Positions 43,476 to 52,381 are shown, numbered from the stretch's first letter. The stretch: 64,000 nt of DNA from Syntrophomonadaceae bacterium (GCA_018333865.1 JAGXSE010000065.1:174794-238793); one strand, 5' to 3'. Program-made: numbers and translations. The notes: generated by a model from the letters alone, not told the origin.

Positions 43476-43505
43476 TTCAGGTTAAGGTGCCCGCCTTAAC
43501 CTGAA
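43476..43505 (+). promoter_or_regulatory. palindrome at the ftsY transcription start
   Basis: A perfect 12-bp inverted repeat TTCAGGTTAAGG / CCTTAACCTGAA (43476-43487, 43494-43505) with a 6-base loop. Its core GTTAAGG-N6-CCTTAAC (43481-43500) recurs at the start of the ylxM-ffh transcript. No T-run follows, so it is more likely an operator or a 5'-end RNA hairpin than a terminator. Confidence 0.6.
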
Positions 43506-43526
43506 ATTATGTTTGGGGGGCTTATA

Positions 43527-44444
43527 ATGGGTATTTTTAGCCGTTTAAAAGAAGGGTTGCGGAAAACCCGGGAAGGGTTTGTCAGTAAAATAACCGAACT
43601 GGTAACCAGTCAAGGTGAAATTAACGATGAGTTTTACGAGCGGCTGGAGGAAATCCTGATTACCGCTGATGTTGGAGTAAATACTTCTATGAAGCTGGTC
43701 GCGAAGGTCCGCCAGAAGGTAAAAGAGGGAAAAATCAGAGAGGCTGCACTCGTAAAAGATGTGCTGCGCCAGGAGATTGCCAACCTCATGGTACAACCGG
43801 CCAGAGGGCCAGAGATCCAGGGCCCCTTTCCCTGGATAATCATGATTGTGGGTGTCAATGGGGCAGGAAAAACAACCACTATTGGCAAGCTAGCTCATAA
43901 AATTAAATCGCAGGGTTTTAGTGTTGCAGTAGCTGCCGGTGACACCTTCCGGGCAGCTGCGATAGATCAGCTGGAAATATGGGGAAATAGAGCCGGGGTG
44001 ACTGTAGTTAAGCATCAGGCTGGGTCCGACCCAGCCGCGGTTGCTTATGACGCTGTTTTGGCGGCCAAATCCAGAGGATACCAGGTGGTTATTATTGATA
44101 CGGCCGGCCGGCTCCAAACCAAGACTAATCTGATGGAAGAGGTAAAGAAAATGCGCCGGGTTGTGGAGAAGGAGACTGCCGGGGGGCCACAAGAAGTCCT
44201 GCTGGTGCTGGATGCCACAACAGGTCAAAATGCCTTGTCCCAGGCGAAATTGTTCACTCAATCGCTTGGACTGACAGGCTTGGTCTTAACCAAACTGGAT
44301 GGCACCGCCAAAGGCGGGGTCGTGATCGGCATTGCCGCTGAGTTGCAACTGCCTGTAAAGCTAATCGGATTTGGGGAAGGAATTGAGGATCTGAAAGAAT
44401 TTAACCCCCGGGAATTTGTAGACGCCCTATTCAGCGATAATTAA
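43527..44444 (+). CDS. ftsY: signal recognition particle receptor FtsY
   Basis: This 305-residue SRP GTPase docks Ffh-ribosome complexes at the membrane. A short N domain (about 1-95) without the long acidic A region is followed by the G domain with GVNGAGKTTTIGKLA (from about 109), AAGDTFRAAAIDQL, DTAGRLQ and TKLDGTAKGG. The ATG at 43527 has GGGGGG 6-7 bases upstream; the ATG at 43509 precedes it. ffh lies 3.6 kb downstream, separated by an MTA salvage block. Confidence 0.96.
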   Translation: MGIFSRLKEGLRKTREGFVSKITELVTSQGEINDEFYERLEEILITADVGVNTSMKLVAKVRQKVKEGKIREAALVKDVLRQEIANLMVQPARGPEIQGPFPWIIMIVGVNGAGKTTTIGKLAHKIKSQGFSVAVAAGDTFRAAAIDQLEIWGNRAGVTVVKHQAGSDPAAVAYDAVLAAKSRGYQVVIIDTAGRLQTKTNLMEEVKKMRRVVEKETAGGPQEVLLVLDATTGQNALSQAKLFTQSLGLTGLVLTKLDGTAKGGVVIGIAAELQLPVKLIGFGEGIEDLKEFNPREFVDALFSDN

Positions 44445-44466
44445 CAAGAAAGGTGGGGAAAAAGCC

Positions 44467-45261
44467 ATGGCTATGCCGCCTGTTGGTATTATCGGCGGAA
44501 CAAGTGTTTATGCTCTGGGGCTTGATACCGAGGAAAGGACGATAAACACCAGTTACGGTACTGCACTGGTCCATTTAAGTCAGTGGGGAGAGCGGGAAAT
44601 AGTTTTCCTGGCCAGGCATGGGAAAGGCCATCAAGTTCCCCCTCACCGCATCAATTACCAGGCTAACATCGCGGCTCTAAAACAGCTGGGGGTTCTTGAG
44701 GTGCTGGCAACAGCCTCGGTAGGTTCCCTGGTTGAATACTTCCAACCAGGAGACCTGGTTTTATTGGATCAATTTATAGATTTTACCAAAAGCCGTCCAA
44801 CTACCTTTTTTGATGGGGGGGGGAAGGGTGTAGTCCATATAGATTTGACTGAGCCCTATTGTCCCCGGCTTCGGAAAATAATAGCCGGCCAGGATTGGCA
44901 GAGTCTGTCCTGCCGGCTCCACCCTAATGGGACTTATATTTGCACCGAAGGACCCAGATTTGAAACGCCTGCAGAAATCATGATGTTTAAACATTTTGAT
45001 GCTCATTTAGTGGGCATGACCAATGTCCCGGAAGTAATCCTGGCCAGGGAAGCAGAACTGTGCTATCTGACAGTAGCTGTTGTAGCAAATTATGCTGCGG
45101 GAATCTCCCGCCAGCCCTTAACCCACCGGGAGGTTGTTGATACAATGGCTAAAACCCAGGCCAATCTGTTAAAGGTCATCCTAAGCTTTATTGCTCAGCC
45201 GTTTTCCACAGAGGCTGACTGCAGCTGCAGGACGGCCCTGAGGGAAATGGACCAGTTCTAA
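44467..45261 (+). CDS. mtnP: methylthioadenosine/methylthioinosine phosphorylase
   Basis: This 264-residue enzyme is of the MTAP/PNP family: IGGTSVYAL (phosphate-binding GG), RHGKGHQVPPHRINY, TASVGSL, CTEGPRFETPAEI and GMTNVPEVILAREAELCY. It releases the base from 5'-methylthioadenosine or 5'-methylthioinosine and forms methylthioribose 1-phosphate. Because an MTA deaminase homologue lies two genes downstream, methylthioinosine may be the true substrate (inference). mtnA, which uses its product, follows after 22 bases. Confidence 0.88.
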   Translation: MAMPPVGIIGGTSVYALGLDTEERTINTSYGTALVHLSQWGEREIVFLARHGKGHQVPPHRINYQANIAALKQLGVLEVLATASVGSLVEYFQPGDLVLLDQFIDFTKSRPTTFFDGGGKGVVHIDLTEPYCPRLRKIIAGQDWQSLSCRLHPNGTYICTEGPRFETPAEIMMFKHFDAHLVGMTNVPEVILAREAELCYLTVAVVANYAAGISRQPLTHREVVDTMAKTQANLLKVILSFIAQPFSTEADCSCRTALREMDQF

Positions 45262-45283
45262 GCGCTGGAAGGGGGGGCAGGTA

Positions 45284-46297
45284 TTGGAAAGTATTATTTG
45301 GGGCAATGGCAAGCTGAAACTGCTTGACCAAACCAGGCTGCCGACAGAGACTGTTTATCTGGAGTGCACCAACTACCGGCAGGTTGCCGCAGCCATTCAA
45401 CGGCTGCAGGTGCGGGGAGCTCCGGCTATTGGGATTGCTGCTGCTTACGGATTGGTCTTGGGTGCGGGTGAACATCAAGACAAAAACTTTTCTGATTTTG
45501 CCAATAAGATCAAGGAAGTGGCCAGGGAACTTGCCTCTACCAGACCCACGGCGGTAAATCTTTTTTGGGCCACAGAACGGATGTTGGCCAAACTAATTGA
45601 TATACAAACCATACCCCCTGAAAGCTGGTTCTCTGCCTTTGAAGAAGAGGCTTTGGCTATTCATCGTGAGGATCTGGAAATGAACCGGCAGATTGGTTGG
45701 TGGGGAAACCAGTTGATAGAGCCAGGCGCCCAGATCTTAACTCACTGTAATGCTGGGGCGTTAGCCACCGGTGGATATGGGACGGCGCTGGGGGTAATCA
45801 GGGCAGCTCACCAGGCGGGAAAAAACATCTCGGTTTATGCCTGTGAGACCAGGCCCTTACTGCAGGGTGCCAGGCTGACAGCTTGGGAATTGAAGCAAGA
45901 CAGGATCCCTGTGACACTGATTACCGACAACATGGCAGGGTACCTGCTGCAGCAGGGAAGAATCAACTGCGTGGTAGTAGGGGCGGACCGGATAACCGTA
46001 AACGGTGACGCAGCCAACAAGATTGGAACCTATAGCCTTGCTGTTTTAGCGTATCATCACCAGATCCCTTTCTATATAGCTGCTCCCAGGTCAACCTTTG
46101 ACTATAAGATCATTAGCGGTGCGGATATCCCGATCGAAGAGCGCAACCCTGAGGAGATTTGTTTCTTTGGCGGATGTGCTGTTGCACCGCATGGGATATC
46201 TGTCTATAATCCGGCTTTTGATATTACACCCAACAGGTATGTGACCGGCTATATTACTGAAAGGGGGATCTTAAAACCTCCTTTTATCACACCATGA
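45284..46297 (+). CDS. mtnA: S-methyl-5-thioribose-1-phosphate isomerase
   Basis: This 337-residue enzyme converts methylthioribose 1-phosphate to methylthioribulose 1-phosphate. It has VRGAPAIGIAAAYG, HCNAGALATGGYGTALG (catalytic Cys), CETRPLLQGARLT and GADRITVNGDAANKIGT (catalytic Asp). The TTG start follows GGAAGGGGGGG. With mtnP and mtaD it forms a compact methylthioadenosine salvage unit; later steps are not encoded in this window. Confidence 0.95.
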   Translation: MESIIWGNGKLKLLDQTRLPTETVYLECTNYRQVAAAIQRLQVRGAPAIGIAAAYGLVLGAGEHQDKNFSDFANKIKEVARELASTRPTAVNLFWATERMLAKLIDIQTIPPESWFSAFEEEALAIHREDLEMNRQIGWWGNQLIEPGAQILTHCNAGALATGGYGTALGVIRAAHQAGKNISVYACETRPLLQGARLTAWELKQDRIPVTLITDNMAGYLLQQGRINCVVVGADRITVNGDAANKIGTYSLAVLAYHHQIPFYIAAPRSTFDYKIISGADIPIEERNPEEICFFGGCAVAPHGISVYNPAFDITPNRYVTGYITERGILKPPFITP

Positions 46298-46339
46298 CAC
46301 CTTCTGCAGTTTATTTTATCTAACAAGAAAGGGATCATT

Positions 46340-47647
46340 ATGAAACGCCTTTTGATTAATGACTGTATTGTTGTACCCATGAAAAAAGAGTTGTCACAGC
46401 CGGGGGACCTTTATTTTATCGGCGAAATTGCAATTGAGGGATCTGAAATTATTTCAGTTGGTCCACCAAAAAGCAGACCTGCAGGATGGGAACCAGAGCG
46501 GGTAATCTCAGCCCGGGGGAAGGTGGCTATGCCCGGGTTTGTAAATGCCCATACCCATGCAGCCATGACACTCCTCAGGGGATATGCCGATGACATGCCG
46601 TTAATGCAGTGGCTTGAACAAAAAATCTGGCCTTTAGAATCAAGGCTCGTAGCTGACGATATTTATTGGGGTGCGATGTTGTGTATTGTAGAAATGATTA
46701 GGGGCGGCACCACCACCTTTGCAGACATGTACTTCTGGATGGATCGGGTTGCAGAGGCTGTCGCCCAATCTGGGATTAGGGCCAGCCTTTCCCGGGGCTT
46801 GATCGGGTTTCAAGCTAATGGGGATGAAGCACTCCGGGACAGCGTTGACTTCATAAAAACTTGGCATGGCCAGGCTGACGGACGGATAACTACCAAACTG
46901 GGACCCCATGCTGCCTATACATGCCCTCCGGATTATTTAAAAAAAGTTATCGCTTTGTCCGAAGAACTTGGCGTGGGCCTGCATATTCATGTTGCGGAAA
47001 CAAAATCCGAGTTGCAGACTATCAGTAAACAATACCAAACAACTCCAGTGGAGCATTTAGAGAAAATAGGCCTTTTTACCCGCCCGGTTCTGGCAGCCCA
47101 TTGTGTCCATTTATCGAAAAAAGATATTGAGATCTGCCGGCAATGGGACGTAAAGGTTGTGCATAATCCCCAAAGCAATATGAAACTAGCCTCAGGAGTG
47201 GCTCCGGTTCCCTTGATGCTCCAGGCAGGCATTAAAGTTGCCCTGGGGACCGATGGAGCCGCCAGCAATAACAATTTGGATATGATGGAGGAAATGCGGG
47301 CCGCTGCGCTCTTGCATAAAGTGTTTACCTTGGATGCAACTGCAGTCCCGGCTTATCAGGCCTTGCAAATGGCAACCCGTTATGGGGCGGAAGCATTAGG
47401 ACTTAAAGACGTAGGGTTTTTATCCGCCGGCATGAAGGCTGATATTATCCTGGTTGACTTCCAGCAGCCCCACTTATATCCTTGTCATGACGTTTTGGCC
47501 CACCTGGTGTATGCAGCCCACTCCGGAGATGTTCATACAGTAATCATAAACGGAGAGATACTGATGGAAGACAGGGAACTAAAGACCATCGATGTTGAAA
47601 AAATCTGTTTCGAAGCAGCAGAGCGGGCAAAACGCCTGACCAGTTAA
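46340..47647 (+). CDS. mtaD: 5'-methylthioadenosine/S-adenosylhomocysteine deaminase
   Basis: This 435-residue amidohydrolase has the metal motif HTHAAMTLLRGYADD near residue 70, HVAETKSE, AHCVHLSKKDIE and GTDGAASNNNLDMMEE, the MtaD/SAH deaminase pattern (former TrzA/AtzA-like family). It deaminates MTA, SAH or related adenosines to inosines. Placement after mtnP and mtnA suggests a pathway MTA to methylthioinosine to methylthioribose 1-phosphate to methylthioribulose 1-phosphate. Confidence 0.9.
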   Translation: MKRLLINDCIVVPMKKELSQPGDLYFIGEIAIEGSEIISVGPPKSRPAGWEPERVISARGKVAMPGFVNAHTHAAMTLLRGYADDMPLMQWLEQKIWPLESRLVADDIYWGAMLCIVEMIRGGTTTFADMYFWMDRVAEAVAQSGIRASLSRGLIGFQANGDEALRDSVDFIKTWHGQADGRITTKLGPHAAYTCPPDYLKKVIALSEELGVGLHIHVAETKSELQTISKQYQTTPVEHLEKIGLFTRPVLAAHCVHLSKKDIEICRQWDVKVVHNPQSNMKLASGVAPVPLMLQAGIKVALGTDGAASNNNLDMMEEMRAAALLHKVFTLDATAVPAYQALQMATRYGAEALGLKDVGFLSAGMKADIILVDFQQPHLYPCHDVLAHLVYAAHSGDVHTVIINGEILMEDRELKTIDVEKICFEAAERAKRLTS

Positions 47648-47654
47648 ACAGAAC

Positions 47655-47682
47655 TTGACATATGGACCAATTCTGTTATTAT
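47655..47682 (+). promoter_or_regulatory. sigma-A promoter of ylxM-ffh
   Basis: A perfect TTGACA (47655-47660), 16 bases, and TATTAT (47677-47682). Transcription should start at about 47689. Confidence 0.75.
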
Positions 47683-47691
47683 TGGAAATAG

Positions 47692-47713
47692 TGTTAAGGA
47701 AAAAACCTTAACA
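47692..47713 (+). promoter_or_regulatory. palindrome at the ylxM-ffh transcription start
   Basis: TGTTAAGG / CCTTAACA with an AAAAAA loop. The core GTTAAGG-N6-CCTTAAC (47693-47712) is identical in both arms and loop length to the element at the ftsY start (43481-43500). It is the very 5' end of the predicted mRNA, just before the Shine-Dalgarno site. Confidence 0.6.
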
Positions 47714-47731
47714 GAGTCGGAGGGTTTTGCT

Positions 47732-48091
47732 GTGGAAAAACATCACCGGGTAGCAGACCTGTTTGACTTTTATTCCCCCATGCTAACCAAAAAACAGCGT
47801 GAAATAATTGAATGCTACTATCACCAAGACCTGTCGTTAGGAGAGATTGCTGAACAATACGACATCAGCCGGCAAGCAGTCTACGATACCCTCCGGCGTA
47901 CCGAAAAAATATTAGAGAACTACGAGGGAAAACTTGGCCTCCTGGGAAAATACCGGTGGAGGCAGCAAGAGATTGCCAAGCTATCGCAATTGTTTCAGGA
48001 CGAGGAACCAGAGGATCTGAACGAAAATTTGCCCAAAATCAGGGGAATTTTGCGGCTTTTGATGGCGGACGGCGAGAATGAGGAGGCGTAA
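47732..48091 (+). CDS. ylxM: YlxM, SRP-associated helix-turn-helix protein
   Basis: This 119-residue protein has the helix-turn-helix [25 protein letters not shown] (split about residues 35-60) preceded by [18 protein letters not shown], the standard UPF0122/YlxM sequence. In streptococci YlxM associates with SRP RNA and Ffh and modulates SRP GTPase activity. It is always encoded just upstream of ffh; here the two are 2 bases apart. The GTG start follows GGAGGG. Confidence 0.93.
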   Translation: MEKHHRVADLFDFYSPMLTKKQREIIECYYHQDLSLGEIAEQYDISRQAVYDTLRRTEKILENYEGKLGLLGKYRWRQQEIAKLSQLFQDEEPEDLNENLPKIRGILRLLMADGENEEA

Positions 48092-48093
48092 AA

Positions 48094-49458
48094 ATGGCAG
48101 CCTTTTCCGGTCTAGCTGAAAAACTTCAGGAAACTTTCCGGCGGTTGCGCGGCAAGGGCAAAATCTCGGAAAACGATGTAGCGGAAGCCATGCGCGAGGT
48201 CCGCATTGCTCTTTTAGAAGCCGATGTTAACTTTAAAGTGGCGAAGGATTTTATCTCTAAGGTCAGAGAGCGGGCTGTCGGCCAGGAAGTCCTCAGGAGC
48301 CTGACCCCTGGACAACAGGTGGTAAAAATCGTTTACGAGGAACTAGCTCAACTGATGGGCGGTACCCAAAGTAAACTTGCTATTGCCCCTAAATCTCCAA
48401 CAGTAGTTATGCTTGTTGGCCTCCAAGGGGCTGGAAAAACAACTTCAGTTGCTAAGCTGGCAAATATGTTAAAAAAACAGGGCCGCAGACCCTTGCTAGT
48501 GGCAGCGGACATATATCGCCCGGCGGCCATTAAACAGTTGCAGGTTTTAGGCCAGCAATCAGACCTGCCTGTATTTGCAGTGGGCGATAAGATAAGCCCG
48601 GTGAATATCGCCTCGGCTGCCCTGGAACATGCCAAAGTCAATGCTAATGATTACCTGCTTATCGATACAGCAGGCCGCCTTCACATTAATGAAGAATTAA
48701 TGGAGGAACTGCGCGGCATCAAAAAAGCGGTCAGCCCTAACGAAATCCTTCTGGTCGTAGATGCAATGACAGGGCAGGATGCGGTTAATGTTGCAGAGGC
48801 CTTTCACAAATCCCTGGGACTGGATGGCGTTATTCTGACCAAACTGGATGGCGATACCAGGGGTGGCGCAGCCCTTTCAGTCAGAGCTGTTACCGGCTGT
48901 CCGGTAAAATTTGTAGGCATGGGAGAAAAGGTGGATGCTCTGGAACCTTTTTTTCCGGACCGGATGGCTTCCAGGATCCTGGGCATGGGTGATGTGCTGA
49001 GCTTGATTGAAAAGGCTCAAGCAACAATTGATGCCGAAAAGGCCAAGGAACTGGAGAAGAAACTGAGGCAGCAGCAATTTACCCTGGAGGATTTTTTGCT
49101 ACAGCTGCAACAGGTAAAAACCATGGGACCTCTTGATGAAATTTTGGGGATGATACCTGGATTGGGAGGAGCCCGGCAGCTGAAAAATATGCAGGTTGAT
49201 GAAAGAGAGCTAGTTAAGACAGAAGCTGTAATTCAGTCCATGACTCCGGAAGAAAGAAGAAATCCTGACATCCTTAACGGGAGCCGGAAGAGACGGATTG
49301 CCTTGGGTAGCGGTACCAAAGTTCAGGATGTCAACCGCTTAGTTAAACAATTCGAAGAAGCCCGCAAATTAATGCGTCAATTTGGTGAGGTCCAGGGATA
49401 CGGCAAAGGAGGCAAAGGGAAAAAAGGCAAAAAAGGTTTGTTCGGGTTTCCTTTTTAG
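48094..49458 (+). CDS. ffh: signal recognition particle protein Ffh
   Basis: This 454-residue GTPase binds signal peptides and SRP RNA. N domain (about 1-90), G domain with GLQGAGKTTSVAKLA (from about 109), AADIYRPAAIKQL, DTAGRLH and TKLDGDTRGG, and a C-terminal M domain (about 300 onward) with SMTPEERRNPDILNGSRKRR, the RNA-binding motif, followed by a lysine/glycine-rich tail. It forms an operon with ylxM and leads into rpsP. Confidence 0.97.
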   Translation: MAAFSGLAEKLQETFRRLRGKGKISENDVAEAMREVRIALLEADVNFKVAKDFISKVRERAVGQEVLRSLTPGQQVVKIVYEELAQLMGGTQSKLAIAPKSPTVVMLVGLQGAGKTTSVAKLANMLKKQGRRPLLVAADIYRPAAIKQLQVLGQQSDLPVFAVGDKISPVNIASAALEHAKVNANDYLLIDTAGRLHINEELMEELRGIKKAVSPNEILLVVDAMTGQDAVNVAEAFHKSLGLDGVILTKLDGDTRGGAALSVRAVTGCPVKFVGMGEKVDALEPFFPDRMASRILGMGDVLSLIEKAQATIDAEKAKELEKKLRQQQFTLEDFLLQLQQVKTMGPLDEILGMIPGLGGARQLKNMQVDERELVKTEAVIQSMTPEERRNPDILNGSRKRRIALGSGTKVQDVNRLVKQFEEARKLMRQFGEVQGYGKGGKGKKGKKGLFGFPF

Positions 49459-49505
49459 TTTAAGTATAGTTGGGTTAGAATATTATGGCAGGGAGGTGAG
49501 ACAGC

Positions 49506-49775
49506 ATGGCGACAAAAATCAGGCTAAAACGGATGGGTGCCAAAAAAGAGCCCTTTTACCGTTTAGTTGTGACTGACAGCCGTTCTCCAAGAGATGGCAG
49601 GTTTATTGAGGAAATAGGTTACTATAACCCCATCAAGCAGCCTGAAGTTATTCAAATTGATGAAGAAAAAGTATTAAAGTGGCTGGGTACAGGCGCTCAA
49701 CCTTCCGATACTGCCAAGGGTCTGCTTAAAAGAGCAGGCATCTGGCAAAAACATGTCGCAGGGGGAGAAAAATAA
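49506..49775 (+). CDS. rpsP: 30S ribosomal protein S16
   Basis: This 89-residue protein begins [34 protein letters not shown] (given here only as its well-known opening: KIRLKRMG...PFYRLVV...SPRDGRFIE). The ATG follows GGGAGGTGAGAC. It is part of the conserved ffh-rpsP-khpA-rimM-trmD-rplS order. Confidence 0.97.
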   Translation: MATKIRLKRMGAKKEPFYRLVVTDSRSPRDGRFIEEIGYYNPIKQPEVIQIDEEKVLKWLGTGAQPSDTAKGLLKRAGIWQKHVAGGEK

Positions 49776-49799
49776 TTCGACCAAATGGAGGTTATCCTC

Positions 49800-50030
49800 A
49801 TGCAAAATTTGGTGGAAGTGTTAGCAAAAGCATTGGTAGACAATCCTAACCTTGTGCAGGTGAAGCAGCTAGAAAAGGATAGGTCTCTCGTTCTGGAATT
49901 GAAAGTAGCAGAGGAAGACATGGGAAAAATTATCGGCAAACAAGGAAGAATTGCCAAAGCGATTCGCGCAGTAGTTAAGGCTGCCGCAATAAAAAGCGGA
50001 AAGAGAGTTACTGTGGAAATAGTTCCGTAA
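49800..50030 (+). CDS. khpA: KH-domain RNA-binding protein KhpA (YlqC)
   Basis: This 76-residue single KH domain contains the signature GKIIGKQGRIAKAIRAVV (GxxG loop). KhpA works with KhpB in RNA binding and affects cell division and wall synthesis in streptococci. The ATG at 49800 is 7 bases after GGAGGT; the ATG at 49785 overlaps that site. It lies between rpsP and rimM as usual. Confidence 0.94.
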   Translation: MQNLVEVLAKALVDNPNLVQVKQLEKDRSLVLELKVAEEDMGKIIGKQGRIAKAIRAVVKAAAIKSGKRVTVEIVP

Positions 50031-50071
50031 TTATGAGTCTATTGCCGTGTTTGGCTGTGCTGGAGGGGTTT

Positions 50072-50581
50072 ATGGAAGACCACCAAAGAATTACCATCGG
50101 CCAGGTTTTGACTACCCACGGTTACCGGGGAGAGATAAAAGTGATGCCCTTGACGGATTACCCGGAACGTTTTTACACCATGGAAGAGGTGTATTTGGCA
50201 AAAGAAGGTATCGTCCGTAAACTTGGCATTGATAGTGTCCGTCCCTTCAAGCATTTGATTCTATTAAAGTTTAAAGAGGTCCAATCTGCTGAGGAAGCGG
50301 CAATTTTCAGAGGTGGGTTATTGCAGGTTGACGCAAAAGATCTCGTTCAACTTCCGGAAGGCCACTATTACCACTTTCAGTTAATCGGCCTGCATGTTTT
50401 CTCTGTAGCAGGAGAGGAAATAGGAAGACTGACGGATATTTATCAAACAGGAGCCAACGATGTTTATGCAGTAGCCTCTCGCTCAGGCACTATACTTTTG
50501 ATCCCGGCGCTAAAAAAAGTAGTAAAAGAGATTGATTTAGCAAATAAGAGGATTACTGTGGAAATGCTGCCGGGTCTTTGA
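50072..50581 (+). CDS. rimM: 16S rRNA processing protein RimM
   Basis: This 169-residue protein matures the 30S head by binding S19. Family motifs are [28 protein letters not shown] split across the N-terminal domain, [15 protein letters not shown] and the PRC-barrel end [12 protein letters not shown]. The ATG at 50072 has GGAGGGG just upstream; the earlier ATG at 50033 has none. It overlaps the trmD leader by design of the operon. Confidence 0.94.
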   Translation: MEDHQRITIGQVLTTHGYRGEIKVMPLTDYPERFYTMEEVYLAKEGIVRKLGIDSVRPFKHLILLKFKEVQSAEEAAIFRGGLLQVDAKDLVQLPEGHYYHFQLIGLHVFSVAGEEIGRLTDIYQTGANDVYAVASRSGTILLIPALKKVVKEIDLANKRITVEMLPGL

Positions 50582-50598
50582 AAAACCAGGTGATTAGT

Positions 50599-51336
50599 AT
50601 GCGAATCGATGTTCTAACCATTTTTCCGCGGATGTTTGACGGGCCTTTCAGCGAGAGTATTTTGGCGCGGGCCGTTAATAAGGGTTTATTGTCCATCAAC
50701 ATCATTGACCTGAGGCAGTATGCCTATGACAAACACCGCACTGTTGATGATTATCCCTTCGGAGGCGGTCCCGGCATGGTTATGAAGCCGGCCCCATTTT
50801 TTCTGGCCCTGGAGGACTTGCAGCAAAGTTGCCAGGGAGACCCGATGAGGGTAATCCTGTTGTGTCCTGGTGGAAAGGTTTTTAACCAGGAGGTAGCCCA
50901 GGAATTATCCAAGCAATCCGGTTTGGTTTTTCTCTGTGGCCATTACGAGGGAATTGATGATCGGGTGCGGCAGCGTTTTGTCACTGATGAAATCTCCATC
51001 GGAGATTATGTGTTAACAGGTGGCGAACTCGCCAGCATGGTGATCATTGACGCTGTTGCCAGGCTTCTGCCCGGTGTTTTAGGGGATGCCTGTTCGACAG
51101 CTGAAGAATCCTTCTCTGACGGCCTCCTTGAATATCCCCAGTACACCCGCCCAAGGGACTACCAGGGACTGTGTGTTCCAGATGTGTTGCTATCTGGCAA
51201 CCATGAGGAAGTTCGCAGGTGGCGGCGGAAGGAGTCCCTGCGCAGGACGCTCCTGAATAGACCAGACCTCATAGCTGCGGCAAATCTGTCCGATCAGGAC
51301 CGCCGGTTACTGGCAGAAATCGCAAGTGAGATTTGA
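50599..51336 (+). CDS. trmD: tRNA (guanine-N1)-methyltransferase TrmD
   Basis: This 245-residue knotted SPOUT methyltransferase makes m1G37 in tRNA. It begins [20 protein letters not shown] and contains [25 protein letters not shown] and [13 protein letters not shown], the trefoil-knot motifs, and [15 protein letters not shown]. The ATG at 50599 lies 5 bases after AGGTGA; a TTG overlapping the rimM stop is rejected. Confidence 0.96.
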   Translation: MRIDVLTIFPRMFDGPFSESILARAVNKGLLSINIIDLRQYAYDKHRTVDDYPFGGGPGMVMKPAPFFLALEDLQQSCQGDPMRVILLCPGGKVFNQEVAQELSKQSGLVFLCGHYEGIDDRVRQRFVTDEISIGDYVLTGGELASMVIIDAVARLLPGVLGDACSTAEESFSDGLLEYPQYTRPRDYQGLCVPDVLLSGNHEEVRRWRRKESLRRTLLNRPDLIAAANLSDQDRRLLAEIASEI

Positions 51337-51364
51337 CCAGGACAGCCACCCTTTGGGGTTAATA

Positions 51365-51394
51365 TTGTTTTCATTCGGACCATTATGTTATAAT
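51365..51394 (+). promoter_or_regulatory. sigma-A promoter of rplS
   Basis: TTGTTT (51365-51370), 18 bases, and TATAAT (51389-51394), with TGT before the -10 (extended -10). It allows rplS to be expressed independently of the upstream operon. Confidence 0.75.
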
Positions 51395-51437
51395 ACTTCA
51401 TGGTTTAACGCATTTGCTTATGGAAGGAGGGATTCCT

Positions 51438-51779
51438 TTGGATATAATCAGATCTATCGAAGCTATTCAGCTTAAAAAAGACGTGCCAAATATGCGGTCA
51501 GGGGATACGGTCAAGGTATATGTAAAAGTTAAGGAAGGTAACCGGGAAAGACTTCAGGTGTTTGAGGGTGTTGTGATCAGGCGGCGCGGCAGCGGAATGA
51601 GCGAAACCTTTACTGTACGAAGGGTATCTTACGGGGTTGGAATTGAACGGACCTTTCCTGCGAATTCACCCCGAATTGATAAAATTGAGATTATCCGCAG
51701 AGGTAAAGTGCGCAGAGCAAGGTTATATTACTTACGAGATTTGGTCGGTAAAGCGGCACGGATCCGTGAAAGGCGATAA
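51438..51779 (+). CDS. rplS: 50S ribosomal protein L19
   Basis: This 113-residue protein begins [18 protein letters not shown] and contains [28 protein letters not shown] and a basic C-terminus. The TTG at 51438 is 6 bases after AAGGAGGG and matches homologues; an upstream ATG precedes that site. Confidence 0.96.
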   Translation: MDIIRSIEAIQLKKDVPNMRSGDTVKVYVKVKEGNRERLQVFEGVVIRRRGSGMSETFTVRRVSYGVGIERTFPANSPRIDKIEIIRRGKVRRARLYYLRDLVGKAARIRERR

Positions 51780-51787
51780 TACTTTTT

Positions 51788-51820
51788 GCAAAGGGACTGG
51801 AGTTCTCCCAGTCCCTTTGC
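51788..51820. repeat. perfect 13-bp hairpin between rplS and lepB
   Basis: GCAAAGGGACTGG / CCAGTCCCTTTGC (51788-51800, 51808-51820) with a 7-base loop lies directly after rplS. No T-run follows it, so it may be an mRNA-stabilising or processing hairpin rather than a full terminator. Confidence 0.65.
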
Positions 51821-51848
51821 TGTACAGCACGAATACAGGGGGAAGTTT

Positions 51849-52367
51849 ATGCAGGGAAGCAAAAGCGCATTTTCGGAATTCCTGGAAAGTATTATTATCG
51901 CAATTATTTTAGCTACCGTAATCAGGGTATTTCTATTCCAACCCTTTTATATTCCTTCAGGCTCAATGGAGCCTACTCTGATGCCTGGCGATAGGATTAT
52001 TGTAAATAAACTTGTCTATCGCTATAGTGAACCAGAGCGGGGGGATGTGGTTGTTTTTAAATATCCCCTGGATCCCGAGAAGGATTATATAAAACGCATA
52101 GTGGCTGTAAGTGGGGAAAGAATTGAAGTAGATGACGGGCGGCTTTTTATTAATTACGAGCAGGTATCTGAGCATTACTTGCCCCCAGGTCTTATTTACA
52201 ATGATTTCGGGCCGGCAGAAGTGCCTGCCGGGCAATACTTCGTGATGGGTGACAACCGGAATAACAGCCAGGATAGCCGCATATGGGGCCCGTTACCCAG
52301 GGATAATTTTGTTGGAAAAGCTGTGATTATTTTTTGGCCGCTAAACCGCATTGGTTTGATCCAGTAG
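51849..52367 (+). CDS. lepB: type I signal peptidase
   Basis: This 172-residue membrane protease removes signal peptides. One N-terminal membrane helix (about 12-30) precedes the catalytic domain: SGSMEPTL with nucleophile Ser39, DYIKRIVAVSGE with general base Lys82, and GDNRNNSQDSR. It has the short single-helix Gram-positive form. The ATG at 51849 follows GGGGGAAG. It may also mature exported components of the downstream Tad system, although Tad prepilins use TadV. Confidence 0.95.
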   Translation: MQGSKSAFSEFLESIIIAIILATVIRVFLFQPFYIPSGSMEPTLMPGDRIIVNKLVYRYSEPERGDVVVFKYPLDPEKDYIKRIVAVSGERIEVDDGRLFINYEQVSEHYLPPGLIYNDFGPAEVPAGQYFVMGDNRNNSQDSRIWGPLPRDNFVGKAVIIFWPLNRIGLIQ

Positions 52368-52381
52368 GAAGGTGACATTTA

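Noticed and set aside
43476-43505. Terminator for the MPN-like gene
   Set aside because: The stem is perfect, but it lies at the predicted start of the ftsY transcript and is followed by ATTATGTTTGG rather than a T-run.
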